A stretch of DNA of 64,000 nucleotides, taken from Verrucomicrobiia bacterium. GTDB taxonomy: Bacteria > Verrucomicrobiota > Verrucomicrobiia > Limisphaerales > UBA1100. The position numbers were made by a program, and so were the translations under genes. The stretch covers positions 124,001 through 188,000 of the forward strand of contig JAAZZB010000059.1 of NCBI GenBank assembly GCA_014239365.1. The letters are read 5' to 3'. The notes below the pieces were generated by a model. The model was not told the DNA's origin. It worked only from the letters and a program-made list of their open reading frames with translations, and ran no database searches. This document shows positions 1 through 7,778 of the stretch, piece by piece (position 1 is the first letter of the stretch; each line of letters starts with the position of its first letter).

Positions 1-50
1 GAAAGCGCCTGATTCGGGCAGCACGGGTGAAGTTTTGCCGAATATGGGGT

Positions 51-91
51 GATTAGAGAACCGCCGCTCTAACCAACTGAGCTACTCTGCC
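51..91 (-). tRNA. 5' half of a tRNA, partial or interrupted
   Basis: Read on the minus strand from 91, the sequence gives a canonical 5' half: acceptor strand GGCAGAG, T8 and A9, D stem GCTC/GAGC with an AGTTGGTTA loop, G26, then the start of an anticodon arm (GCGGT). After about position 60 the expected anticodon-stem partner, variable loop and T arm do not appear: no GTTCGANTC motif and no CTCTGCC acceptor partner down to position 1. A TTGACA box lies upstream at 130-125, as for the other tRNAs here. It may be a tRNA with an intron, a remnant, or a contig-end artefact. The amino acid cannot be assigned. Confidence 0.55.
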
Positions 92-102
92 GACGGGCGG
101 AG

Positions 103-130
103 ACTGCACATTTTGTGGAAGTTTTGTCAA
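103..130 (-). promoter_or_regulatory. Possible promoter of the partial tRNA
   Basis: On the minus strand, TTGACA at 130-125 is followed after 16 nt by a weak -10 box TGCAGT at 108-103, twelve nt before the tRNA 5' end. The geometry resembles the tRNA-Gly and tRNA-Ser promoters in this window. The -10 is poor (3 of 6). Confidence 0.35.
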
Positions 131-241
131 TCTCACAGGTAAAACTACTAGAAACCCCTTGTTACTCGGCTAAAAAAATGTCACTTTCTCTCTTTACAAG
201 TACGGGCGGGCAACCTAATTTCCCCGCCGCATATTAAATAG

Positions 242-505
242 ATGGACCCGAAAGTCAAACAAGAGGCAATTCAGGAATTTCGCATTAACGAGTCGGACAC
301 CGGCTCGGCGGACGTTCAAGTGGCGGTGCTTAGTCGCCGCATCAAACATCTGGAGCGACACCTCGTCCAGAACAAGAAAGACCACCACTCCCGCCGCGGG
401 CTGCTCAATATGGTGAGCCGACGCAAACGGTTGTTGCGGTATCTTGGAAACAAACACGACACGAATCATGTGGTCGACTTGAAAAAGCGGCTGAGCATTC
501 GTTAG
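242..505 (+). CDS. rpsO: 30S ribosomal protein S15
   Basis: An 87-residue protein of normal S15 length. It binds 16S rRNA helices of the central domain and nucleates assembly of the small-subunit platform. The characteristic block with [18 protein letters not shown] sequence is clear (residues about 40-55: [12 protein letters not shown]), followed by RRKRLLRYL. It sits 161 bp upstream of pnp, the classical rpsO-pnp arrangement. No strong Shine-Dalgarno sequence precedes the ATG; the upstream bases are A/T-rich. Confidence 0.97.
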   Translation: MDPKVKQEAIQEFRINESDTGSADVQVAVLSRRIKHLERHLVQNKKDHHSRRGLLNMVSRRKRLLRYLGNKHDTNHVVDLKKRLSIR

Positions 506-666
506 TTCGTTGGCTTCTCTTGCCGGCGGGAATTCATCCGCCGCGCCAGTTCAAATCCATCAAAAAACACGTGCCATTGGCGGAGTGATTTCATTCAGCG
601 TCCTCGCGGGGATTTTGACTGAAGTTTCTCTTGGCCAACGGCCAAACATAAACGCAAAGAAAGAAA

Positions 667-3129
667 ATGACTGAACATCAAGTAACCGCCAAATTTGGCG
701 ATAAAGAAATCACGATCGGCAGTGGCCACATCACCAAACAGGCTGATGGCACTGTGACCGTGCAAATGGGCGAGACGATTGTAATGACAGCCGTCGTCGC
801 CGCTACCAAAGGCCGTGACGGCCAGGACTGGTTCCCGCTGCAAGTGGATTACCGCGAACGCGCCTCGGCGTGTGGTGTCATTCCCGGCAACTATTTCCGC
901 CGCGAAGGTCGCCCGAGTGATAAAGAGATTCTCACTTGCCGTCTTACCGATCGCCCCATCCGCCCGCTCTTCAGCAAGGGTTGGTTCAATGAGTGCCAAG
1001 TCTATGGCTTGTTGCTCAGTGCCGATGGCGAGAATGAGCCGGATGTGATGAGCATCCTCGGCGCGTCCGCCGCGTTGATGGTGAGCGACATCCCGTGGGC
1101 CGGCCCGTTGGGCGCGGTGCGCGTGGCGCGCATCGACGGCAAGTTTGTCGCTAACCCGACTAACGACGAAATGGCCGAGAGCGATCTCGACTTGCTTTAC
1201 GTGGGTAATGAAACCGACGTGGTGATGTACGAAGGCTCGGCGGATCAAATCACCGAAGCGGACTTCATTAAGGCTCTTAAGTTTGGCCAGGAATGTTGTA
1301 TCCCGCAGATCGAAGCTCAGAAAGAGCTCGTCAAAAAATGTGGCAAAGAAAAGCGCGACATCAGCGATCAACTGTTCGTGGTGCCGCCCGCTATCTTTGA
1401 AAAAGCCGAGGAACTCGGCGGCGGCGATCGCATCGTGGAAGCGTTGCTCACCGTGGCCAAGCTCGAGCGCGAACGCAAAGTCAGCGCCATCAAAGACGAA
1501 GTGGCCGCCAAACTCCGCGAGGAATTCGGTGAAGACGAAGTCACCGGCCCCGTGGTGGAACAAGCGTTTTACCACATCCAAAAGACCGCTCTGCGCGGCT
1601 TGATTTTGGAGAAGGGCAAACGTCTCGACGGTCGTTCGCTCGACACGTTGCGTGACGTTCAGTGCGAAGTGGGCGTGCTGCCCCGCACTCACGGTTCGGC
1701 GCTCTTTACGCGCGGCGAAACACAAGCACTTGTGACCACCACCCTCGGCACTACTGACGACGCCCAGCGTTTCGACAGTTACACCGGCGGCCCGGATCGC
1801 AAGCAGTTCCTTCTGCATTATAACTTCCCCAACTATTCAGTTGGCGAAACCGGCCGCATCATGGGCCCCGGCCGACGCGAGGTGGGCCACGGCGCGCTCG
1901 CCGAGCGTTCACTGCTCCCGATGCTTCCCATGGATGACAACTATCCGTACGCCGTGCGATTGATCGCTGAGATTCTTGAATCCAACGGCTCCAGCTCAAT
2001 GGCCAGTGTTTGTGGCGGCAGCTTGGCGTTGATGAACGCGGGCGTTGAACTCAAGGGCGCGTGCGCCGGTATTAGCATCGGCATTTGCACCAAGCTCGAC
2101 GAAAACGAGAAGATCGAAGAGTACCGTATTCTTACCGACATCATGGGTTGGGAAGATGCGTTCTGCGATATGGATTGCAAAATCGCCGGCTCCAAAGAAG
2201 GCATCACCGGCTTCCAGCTGGACCTCAAGCTCAAGGGCTTGCCGATGAACATCATGGAAGAGGCCATCGAAGCCGCGCGCGTGGCGCGGCATGCGATCAT
2301 CGATACGATGAACGAAACCATTAGCGAGCCGGGCGAGATGAGCCCTTACGCTCCGCGCATCACGCAGCTGAAGGTGGACCCCGACAAGATCGGAATGATC
2401 ATCGGCCCTGGCGGTAAGAACATCAAACGCATCGTCGAAGAGTCCGGTTGCGAAATCAACATCGAGGACGACGGCACGGTCAATGTTTACTCGCTCAACC
2501 CCGAAGGCATGAAAGTTGCCATCGAGGAAATCGAGGGCATGACCGCCGAAGCCGAGATTGGCAAAATCTATCACGGCACTGTGGTCACCATTAAAGACTT
2601 CGGCTGCTTCGTGGAATTCATGCCGGGCAAGGACGGCCTCTGTCACATCAGCGAGCTGGCCAACCAGCGCGTCAATCGCACCGAGGATGTCGTCAACGAA
2701 GGCGACAAGATTCACGTGAAATGCCTCGGCGTGGACGAGCGCGGCAAGGTGAAGCTTTCCCGCAAAGCGGCGATGGCCGAAATGAATGGCGAAGTCGACG
2801 AGACCGGTGGTTCATCTCAAGGCCCCGCGCGCGAGAAGCGTGAGGTCAGCGATGAAGAGCCCGAGGAAGGCAAGCTCTACCAGGGCACCGTGGTTACGAT
2901 TAAAGACTTCGGTTGCTTCGTGGAATTCCTGCCCGGACGCGACGGCCTTGTGCACGTCAGCGAGCTCGCTCAATCCCGCGTTAAAAACGTTGAAGACATC
3001 GTCCAAATGGGCGACCAAATTTGGGTCAAATGTCTCGGCGTGGACGAGCGCGGCAAGGTGCGTCTCTCCCGTAAAGCGGCCATTGCCGATCGCGAAGCGG
3101 AAGAAAGCGGCGAGCCCGTTGAAGCGTAG
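667..3129 (+). CDS. pnp: Polyribonucleotide nucleotidyltransferase with two S1 domains
   Basis: PNPase degrades RNA 3' to 5' by phosphorolysis and is a core enzyme of mRNA turnover. The protein has two RNase PH-type domains separated by a helical region, a KH domain with GPGGKNIK near residue 580, and then not one but two S1 RNA-binding domains at roughly 632-705 and 734-806. Typical PNPases are about 700 residues; this one has 820. The two S1 copies are nearly identical in their core (both contain GTVVTIKDFGCFVEF and VKCLGVDERGKV), joined by an acidic linker, which indicates a tandem duplication. It follows rpsO. Confidence 0.97.
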   Translation: MTEHQVTAKFGDKEITIGSGHITKQADGTVTVQMGETIVMTAVVAATKGRDGQDWFPLQVDYRERASACGVIPGNYFRREGRPSDKEILTCRLTDRPIRPLFSKGWFNECQVYGLLLSADGENEPDVMSILGASAALMVSDIPWAGPLGAVRVARIDGKFVANPTNDEMAESDLDLLYVGNETDVVMYEGSADQITEADFIKALKFGQECCIPQIEAQKELVKKCGKEKRDISDQLFVVPPAIFEKAEELGGGDRIVEALLTVAKLERERKVSAIKDEVAAKLREEFGEDEVTGPVVEQAFYHIQKTALRGLILEKGKRLDGRSLDTLRDVQCEVGVLPRTHGSALFTRGETQALVTTTLGTTDDAQRFDSYTGGPDRKQFLLHYNFPNYSVGETGRIMGPGRREVGHGALAERSLLPMLPMDDNYPYAVRLIAEILESNGSSSMASVCGGSLALMNAGVELKGACAGISIGICTKLDENEKIEEYRILTDIMGWEDAFCDMDCKIAGSKEGITGFQLDLKLKGLPMNIMEEAIEAARVARHAIIDTMNETISEPGEMSPYAPRITQLKVDPDKIGMIIGPGGKNIKRIVEESGCEINIEDDGTVNVYSLNPEGMKVAIEEIEGMTAEAEIGKIYHGTVVTIKDFGCFVEFMPGKDGLCHISELANQRVNRTEDVVNEGDKIHVKCLGVDERGKVKLSRKAAMAEMNGEVDETGGSSQGPAREKREVSDEEPEEGKLYQGTVVTIKDFGCFVEFLPGRDGLVHVSELAQSRVKNVEDIVQMGDQIWVKCLGVDERGKVRLSRKAAIADREAEESGEPVEA

Positions 3130-3179
3130 CCGCTGGCTATAGTCTTGAAAATGGAAGAGCTTTCGGGTTAAAACCCCAC

Positions 3180-4550
3180 GTGCTCAACCAACAAACACTG
3201 GCAGGCCAAGCCGTTTATAGCGGCATTGGCTTGCACAGCGGCAATAAGGTCAACATGACCTTTTTGCCTGCTCCGCCCAATCACGGCATTCGATTCCGGC
3301 GCGTCGATCTCGACGGTCAGCCGGAAATCGAAGCCGTGGTGGAGAACGTCTCCGACACGAATCGCTCCACCACACTCTCCAAGGGCAACGTCAAACTCCA
3401 CACCGTCGAGCACGTGCTCGCCGCCTTTGCCGGTGCCGGCATCGACAACGCTCTCGTTGAACTGGACGCCAACGAACCCCCCATCGCTGACGGTAGTTCT
3501 CTTGAATACTACCGGATGATTGAGGCCGCTGGAACCGCCGCGCAGGATGAGCCGCGCGAAATTTATTCCCTCGAAGCCCCCATTGATTTGCAAAGCGGCG
3601 GCACACAAATGACCGCCTTCCCGCACGACCGCCTGAAAATTACCTGCACCAGCGCCGGTGATAACGGCCGGTTCACTCAACTCTTCAGCGTCGAAATCAA
3701 CCCCGATAGTTGGCGCACCGAAATTTCCCGTGCCCGCACTTTTTGCTATTACGAAGAAATAGAGCACCTTTACAACAACGGCCTCATCAAAGGCGGCAGT
3801 TTGGAAAACGCCGTGGTCATCCGCGACGACGCCGTGCTCACCAACGAGCCGCTGCGCTATCCCGATGAATTTGTCCGGCACAAGATTCTCGACATCATCG
3901 GCGACCTCTCACTGATCGGCCGACCCATCGGCGCGCACATCGTTGCCGTGTTGCCCAGCCACGCCGCCAACTGCGAGATGGCCCGCCGCATCGTCGCCCA
4001 AATCCGCAAGCCCGCCCAAGCCGCCCAAACCTTTGCCCCACCCACCGCCAACGACCAACCGACCAAAGTTGCTGTGGAAGAAAAAGCTACTGAAACCATC
4101 GTGCAAGACGGCGCGCAGCTTGATGTGAGCCAAATCATGAAAGTGCTGCCGCATCGCTATCCATTCCTAATGGTCGATCGCGTCACCAGCATCGATGGCA
4201 ACCACATCGTCGCGCAGAAAAACGTCAGCATCAACGAGCCGTATTTTCAGGGCCATTTCCCAAACCACCCCATCATGCCCGGCGTGCTCCAACTCGAAGC
4301 CATCGCGCAAGTCGCCGGAATTTTAATGCTTAAGAAAGCCGAAAACTTCGGCAAGCTCGCCTACTTTATGGCCGCTGAAAATGTCAAGTGGCGCAAACCC
4401 GTTCTCCCCGGCGACACTCTCACCATCGACGTCGAGCTCACCAAATCCCGCGGCAAGATCGGTAAAGCCCAAGGCAAATGCCTCGTCAACGGCGAGCAAG
4501 TCAGCGGCGCGCTCATCACCTTTATGCTCATCGACAACGACGAGTCCTGA
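3180..4550 (+). CDS. lpxC-fabZ: Bifunctional UDP-3-O-acyl-GlcNAc deacetylase / 3-hydroxyacyl-ACP dehydratase
   Basis: A fusion of LpxC (residues about 1-290) and FabZ (about 313-456). LpxC makes the committed step of lipid A synthesis; FabZ dehydrates 3-hydroxyacyl-ACP in fatty acid elongation, so the two compete for the same acyl pool. LpxC zinc-site motifs HTVEHVLAA and HKILDIIGD are present, and FabZ shows PHRYPFLMVDR and the catalytic GHFPNHPIMPG block with the following glutamate. The linker is Ala/Pro/Thr-rich. The start is GTG, 50 bp after pnp. Such fusions are known in Bacteroidetes and Verrucomicrobia. Confidence 0.96.
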   Translation: MLNQQTLAGQAVYSGIGLHSGNKVNMTFLPAPPNHGIRFRRVDLDGQPEIEAVVENVSDTNRSTTLSKGNVKLHTVEHVLAAFAGAGIDNALVELDANEPPIADGSSLEYYRMIEAAGTAAQDEPREIYSLEAPIDLQSGGTQMTAFPHDRLKITCTSAGDNGRFTQLFSVEINPDSWRTEISRARTFCYYEEIEHLYNNGLIKGGSLENAVVIRDDAVLTNEPLRYPDEFVRHKILDIIGDLSLIGRPIGAHIVAVLPSHAANCEMARRIVAQIRKPAQAAQTFAPPTANDQPTKVAVEEKATETIVQDGAQLDVSQIMKVLPHRYPFLMVDRVTSIDGNHIVAQKNVSINEPYFQGHFPNHPIMPGVLQLEAIAQVAGILMLKKAENFGKLAYFMAAENVKWRKPVLPGDTLTIDVELTKSRGKIGKAQGKCLVNGEQVSGALITFMLIDNDES

Positions 4551-4555
4551 GCACA

Positions 4556-5362
4556 ATGAGCCAAATCCACTCCACCGCCGTCATCGAGCCCGGCGCACAC
4601 ATTGCCGAAGGCTGCCACATCGGCCCCTACTGCGTCGTTGGCGCGAATGTCAAAATCGGCCAAGGCTGCACCCTCCATTCCCACATCGTCATCGACGGCC
4701 ACACCGAGCTCGGCGAAGCCAACACCCTTTACCCCTTCGCCAGCATCGGCCTTCAATCGCAGGACCTCAAACATTCCGGCGGCACCACCCACACCCGCAT
4801 CGGTGCTCATAATACTTTGCGCGAATACGTCACCGTCCACAGTGCCACCGACGATGGCGACGCCACCATCATCGGTTCACATAACAATCTTCTCGCTTAC
4901 ACCCACGTCGCGCACGATTGCCAGCTCGGCGATCACATCGTGATGTCCAACGTCGCCACCCTCGCTGGCCACGTCACCGTCGAAGACCGCGCCATCATCG
5001 GTGGCCTCGCCGCCGTGCATCAGTTTTGCCGCATCGGCACCATGTCCATCATCGGCGGCTGCAGCAAAGTTGTCCAAGACATCCCCCCTTATATGATGGC
5101 CGACGGCAACCCCGCCACCACCCGCGCCCTAAACAAAGAAGGCCTCAAGCGCAACGAAGTCAGCACCGAATCCCAGGCCGCCCTGAAACAAGCGCACCGA
5201 ATCATCTTCCGAGGCGACCTCACCCTCGCCAACTCAATCGACAAAGCCATTGAAGAAGTGGAAACCTCACGCGAAGTTGAGCACCTACTAAACTTCCTCC
5301 AATCCAGCCAACGCGGCATCGCCCGGTGGGGACGCGCTGCGCGCGTCCGTGGACACGCATAG
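4556..5362 (+). CDS. lpxA: UDP-N-acetylglucosamine acyltransferase LpxA
   Basis: First enzyme of lipid A synthesis, transferring 3-hydroxyacyl from ACP to UDP-GlcNAc. The hexapeptide-repeat left-handed beta-helix is clear from residue 2 (GAHIAEGCHIGPYCVVGANVKIG), with the conserved HVAHDCQLGDH and a helical C-terminal domain. The ATG at 4556 lies 5 bp after the lpxC-fabZ stop and begins exactly at the family start; an in-frame ATG at 4478 would overlap lpxC and is rejected. The last dozen codons and the stop are contributed by a palindromic repeat (5325-5374), giving the unusual tail RWGRAARVRGHA. Confidence 0.96.
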   Translation: MSQIHSTAVIEPGAHIAEGCHIGPYCVVGANVKIGQGCTLHSHIVIDGHTELGEANTLYPFASIGLQSQDLKHSGGTTHTRIGAHNTLREYVTVHSATDDGDATIIGSHNNLLAYTHVAHDCQLGDHIVMSNVATLAGHVTVEDRAIIGGLAAVHQFCRIGTMSIIGGCSKVVQDIPPYMMADGNPATTRALNKEGLKRNEVSTESQAALKQAHRIIFRGDLTLANSIDKAIEEVETSREVEHLLNFLQSSQRGIARWGRAARVRGHA

Positions 5363-5374
5363 CGTGTCCCTACC
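5325..5374. repeat. Palindromic repeat family A, copy 1
   Basis: A 50-bp element made of two adjacent hairpins (GGACGCGC-TGC-GCGCGTCC and GGACACGC-ATA-GCGTGTCC) bounded by GGTGGGGAC and GTCCCTACC ends that also pair. Copies 2 and 3 are at 38134-38183 and 62855-62901. It lies between the convergent lpxA and PHP phosphatase genes, covering the last codons of lpxA. It looks like a REP-type or very small mobile repeat. Confidence 0.85.
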
Positions 5375-5376
5375 AT

Positions 5377-6177
5377 TCAAATCTCCACCGCGCTTTTTTC
5401 ACGCCCAACAAACCGGCAGCATTCATCGTAACCCGCCTCACTCGCCAAGCTAACAGCATCCTCCAAATTCATCCCCACTTCGTGCGGCGCGTGGGCGTCC
5501 GCGCCGAAGGTGATTTGGATGTCAGCCGCGCGCGCGAGTTTCAGGAAATCCAAGCTCGGATAAATCTCAGCGCATTCTTTGCGAAGGCCGGCGGTGTTTA
5601 ACTCGATGCAGGTGTCGGTGCTTTTGCACGCATCGAGAAATTCCTGGAATAAATCCGAGCAATCGCGCGTGGGGCGATGACCGAATTTTTTGGGCAAATC
5701 AGGGTGGCCAATGATTTGGAACAACCCCGATGCAGCCGCCGCCGTGAGGCGCTCAAAGTATTCCGCCCACACATCGTCCACGCCGCGGTTATCCCACTCG
5801 GCGATGTACTTCGGATTATCAAAATCCCATTTGCCGGAGACGTAATGGACGGAGCCAATAAAATAATCCCAATCGTAGCGGCCGGCCATTTCCTCAATCC
5901 ACGCCTCGTGGCCCGGGATGAAATCGACTTCCAACCCCAGCCGAATGGGCAGGGCGGGGTGGGTCTCACGGGCAAGTTGCACTTTGGCGACGTATTCATC
6001 CAGTTCACCGGCGAGCATCCGCCAGTCATCCTGATCATCGTGCTCCACCGGCGAGTGATCGCTAAAGCCAATCTCCGGCAATCCCAATTCCAGCGCGCGC
6101 GTCGCATACTCGATGGGTTCTCCCTTCGCGTGGCGGCACAACGGCGTGTGCATATGATAATCAGCCGGCAACGACAT
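5377..6177 (-). CDS. PHP-domain histidinol-phosphatase family protein
   Basis: A 266-residue PHP-family metallo-phosphoesterase. It opens with the metal-binding DYHMHTPLCRH motif, followed by FSDHSP, GLEVDFIPGHE, SVHY, GHPDLPKKF and a C-terminal FGADAH, the order seen in HisK-type histidinol-phosphate phosphatases (HisJ family). The most likely role is the penultimate step of histidine synthesis, but PHP proteins also act on other phosphate esters and no his gene is nearby. The ATG at 6177 is chosen because the PHP motif starts six residues later; an ATG at 6189 and a longer frame to 6267 are possible. Confidence 0.8.
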   Translation of the reverse strand: MSLPADYHMHTPLCRHAKGEPIEYATRALELGLPEIGFSDHSPVEHDDQDDWRMLAGELDEYVAKVQLARETHPALPIRLGLEVDFIPGHEAWIEEMAGRYDWDYFIGSVHYVSGKWDFDNPKYIAEWDNRGVDDVWAEYFERLTAAAASGLFQIIGHPDLPKKFGHRPTRDCSDLFQEFLDACKSTDTCIELNTAGLRKECAEIYPSLDFLKLARAADIQITFGADAHAPHEVGMNLEDAVSLASEAGYDECCRFVGREKSAVEI

Positions 6178-6258
6178 GCGCGGGAGCATAAAGGCGGCAA
6201 CCCCGTTCGCCGAGAATTTATCGCTTGAGGGCGGAGGCGAGTGGAACTGGTTGCGTTT

Positions 6259-6388
6259 CCCCCTCACCCCGACCCTCTCCCGCTGGGAGAGGGGGAAGAG
6301 GGTCGTCCGCCGTTCGGGAGGGCGTGCGCGTTTGGAAAGCGGGCGCGAGCATTTTCCCTCTCCCAGCGGGAGAGGGTAGGGTGAGGGA
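6259..6388. repeat. Large inverted repeat, family B
   Basis: Two arms of about 35 bp, at 6259-6295 and 6354-6388, are inverted copies: each contains the hairpin CCCTCTCCC-nnn-GGGAGAGGG (6273-6293 and 6356-6376), and the outer ends pair through CCCTCACCC and GGGTGAGGG. About 60 bp of GC-rich sequence lies between. It has the look of a small non-autonomous element or extragenic palindrome. It lies in the 332-bp gap between the divergent PHP phosphatase and purA genes. Confidence 0.75.
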
Positions 6389-6428
6389 GAATCTTACGCC
6401 TTCACTATCGTGACACCCCAATCCGCCA

Positions 6429-6457
6429 TTGACACCTTCTCGCCCGACCTCCATTCT
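6429..6457 (+). promoter_or_regulatory. Probable purA promoter
   Basis: A perfect -35 TTGACA at 6429-6434, a 17-nt spacer, and a weaker -10 CATTCT at 6452-6457. Transcription would begin near 6464, which is where the leader hairpin of purA begins. Confidence 0.5.
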
Positions 6458-6462
6458 CCCAC

Positions 6463-6504
6463 GGCAAATAGCAAAGTTATTTGCCCCGCTCGACGGGGCT
6501 TTTT
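6463..6504 (+). promoter_or_regulatory. purA leader with overlapping hairpins, candidate attenuator
   Basis: Two stems compete for the same bases. Stem 1 pairs GGCAAATA (6463-6470) with TATTTGCC (6478-6485) across a 7-nt loop. Stem 2 pairs GCCCCG (6483-6488) with CGGGGC (6494-6499) across a 5-nt loop and is followed by a T run, the form of an intrinsic terminator. They share 6483-6485. The T run ends at the purA ATG, so there is no Shine-Dalgarno sequence. The shape suits transcription attenuation; the signal sensed is unknown. Confidence 0.55.
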
Positions 6505-6509
6505 GTTTT

Positions 6510-7778
6510 ATGGCTAATACAATTCTGATCGGCGCCCAATGGGGCGATGAAGGCAAAGGCAAAATCATCGACGTGCTCACCGAGCGCGCGGATTTGGTGG
6601 TGCGAAGTCAAGGCGGCGCAAACGCCGGCCACACGGTTCGCGTGGGTAAGAAGCAGTACGTGCTGCATTTGATTCCCTCAGGAATCCTCCGCCCGCGCAA
6701 GCGTTGCATCATCGGCAACGGCGTGGTGATTGACCCCGTGTCGCTCGTGCGCGAGTTGGACGGTTTGAAGCGGCACAAGGTCAACGTGAAGGGCCGCCTC
6801 TTTATCAGCGACAAAGCGCACATCGTAATGCCGTACCATCGCGCCATCGAGGCGTGCACGGAAAACCTAAAGGGCAAAAATAAAATCGGCACCACGCTGC
6901 GCGGCATCGGCCCGGCGTATGGCGACAAGATTGCCCGCACGGGTCTGCGCTTGGCGGATTTGGTGGATGCAAAAAAATTCGAGGCACGCTTGCGCGTTCG
7001 CTTGCGTGATGCCAATCGCATCATCCGCGCGCTGGGCGGCAAAGGATTGTCTTTCAAAAAAATCCACGACGATTACCGAAAAGCCGCACGTCGGCTGGCG
7101 CCTTTTGTGGCGAATACCACGCGAATGGTGCACGACGCTTTGGATGCCAAAAAAAGTATGCTTTTCGAAGGCGCGCAGGGAACGTATCTCGATATCGATC
7201 AGGGGACGTATCCGTTTGTGACTTCCTCTAACACCACTTCCGGCGGCTCGTGCACCGGCTCGGGTTTGCCGCCCAATCGCGTTGACCACGTGCTCGGCGT
7301 GCTCAAGGCGTACACCACGCGCGTCGGCGGCGGGCCGTTCCCGACGGAGGACGATTCCATTGGCGATATGCTGCACAATATGGGGCGCGAGTTTGGCGCG
7401 ACCACCGGCCGTCCGCGCCGTTGCGGGTGGTTCGATGCCGTGGCCACGCGACAGGCGGTGCAAGTGAACGGCATTGATCAACTCGCCGTGACTAATATCG
7501 ACGGCCTCGATAAGTTGGCAGAAATTAAAATTTGCACCGGCTATCGGCTTGGCGGCAAAACCCTCGACTACGTCCCAACGGATGCCGAGGACATCGAGCG
7601 CGTGAAACCGATTTACAAAAGTTTCCCCGGCTGGCAATGCGACACTTCCGCGGTCACGGACTGGAAAAAATTGCCCACTAAAGCGCGGAGTTATTTGCGG
7701 TCGCTATCTAAACTCATCGGCGCGAAAATCATCATCGCGTCCGTGGGCCCCGCTCGCAGCCAAACAATGTTTTTGTGA
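6510..7778 (+). CDS. purA: Adenylosuccinate synthetase
   Basis: Makes adenylosuccinate from IMP, aspartate and GTP, the first committed step to AMP. The 422-residue protein starts at ATG 6510 with the diagnostic IGAQWGDEGKGK nucleotide-binding loop; later motifs include NAGHT, GIGPAYGDK and GAQGTYLDIDQGTYPFVTSSN. A TTG at 6429 would add 27 unlikely residues that cross the putative promoter. The gene overlaps uppS by four bases (GTGA), so it is translationally coupled to it. A terminator-like hairpin lies directly upstream. Confidence 0.96.
   Translation: MANTILIGAQWGDEGKGKIIDVLTERADLVVRSQGGANAGHTVRVGKKQYVLHLIPSGILRPRKRCIIGNGVVIDPVSLVRELDGLKRHKVNVKGRLFISDKAHIVMPYHRAIEACTENLKGKNKIGTTLRGIGPAYGDKIARTGLRLADLVDAKKFEARLRVRLRDANRIIRALGGKGLSFKKIHDDYRKAARRLAPFVANTTRMVHDALDAKKSMLFEGAQGTYLDIDQGTYPFVTSSNTTSGGSCTGSGLPPNRVDHVLGVLKAYTTRVGGGPFPTEDDSIGDMLHNMGREFGATTGRPRRCGWFDAVATRQAVQVNGIDQLAVTNIDGLDKLAEIKICTGYRLGGKTLDYVPTDAEDIERVKPIYKSFPGWQCDTSAVTDWKKLPTKARSYLRSLSKLIGAKIIIASVGPARSQTMFL

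Noticed and set aside
1-60. Group I intron core after the tRNA half
   Set aside because: A short stretch resembles a core element, but no intact partner or internal guide with the U-G splice pair could be found. The intron idea stays open but unproven.
595-1818. 407-residue open frame on the minus strand inside pnp
   Set aside because: It is antisense to a strongly conserved gene and shows no family motif. Such frames arise from the codon bias of high-GC genes.
3130-3179. Terminator between pnp and lpxC-fabZ
   Set aside because: Only a short GC-poor gap; no stem with T run was found.
6429-6509. TTG start for purA at 6429
   Set aside because: It would translate through the putative promoter and hairpins; the adenylosuccinate synthetase start IGAQWGDEGKGK follows ATG 6510.
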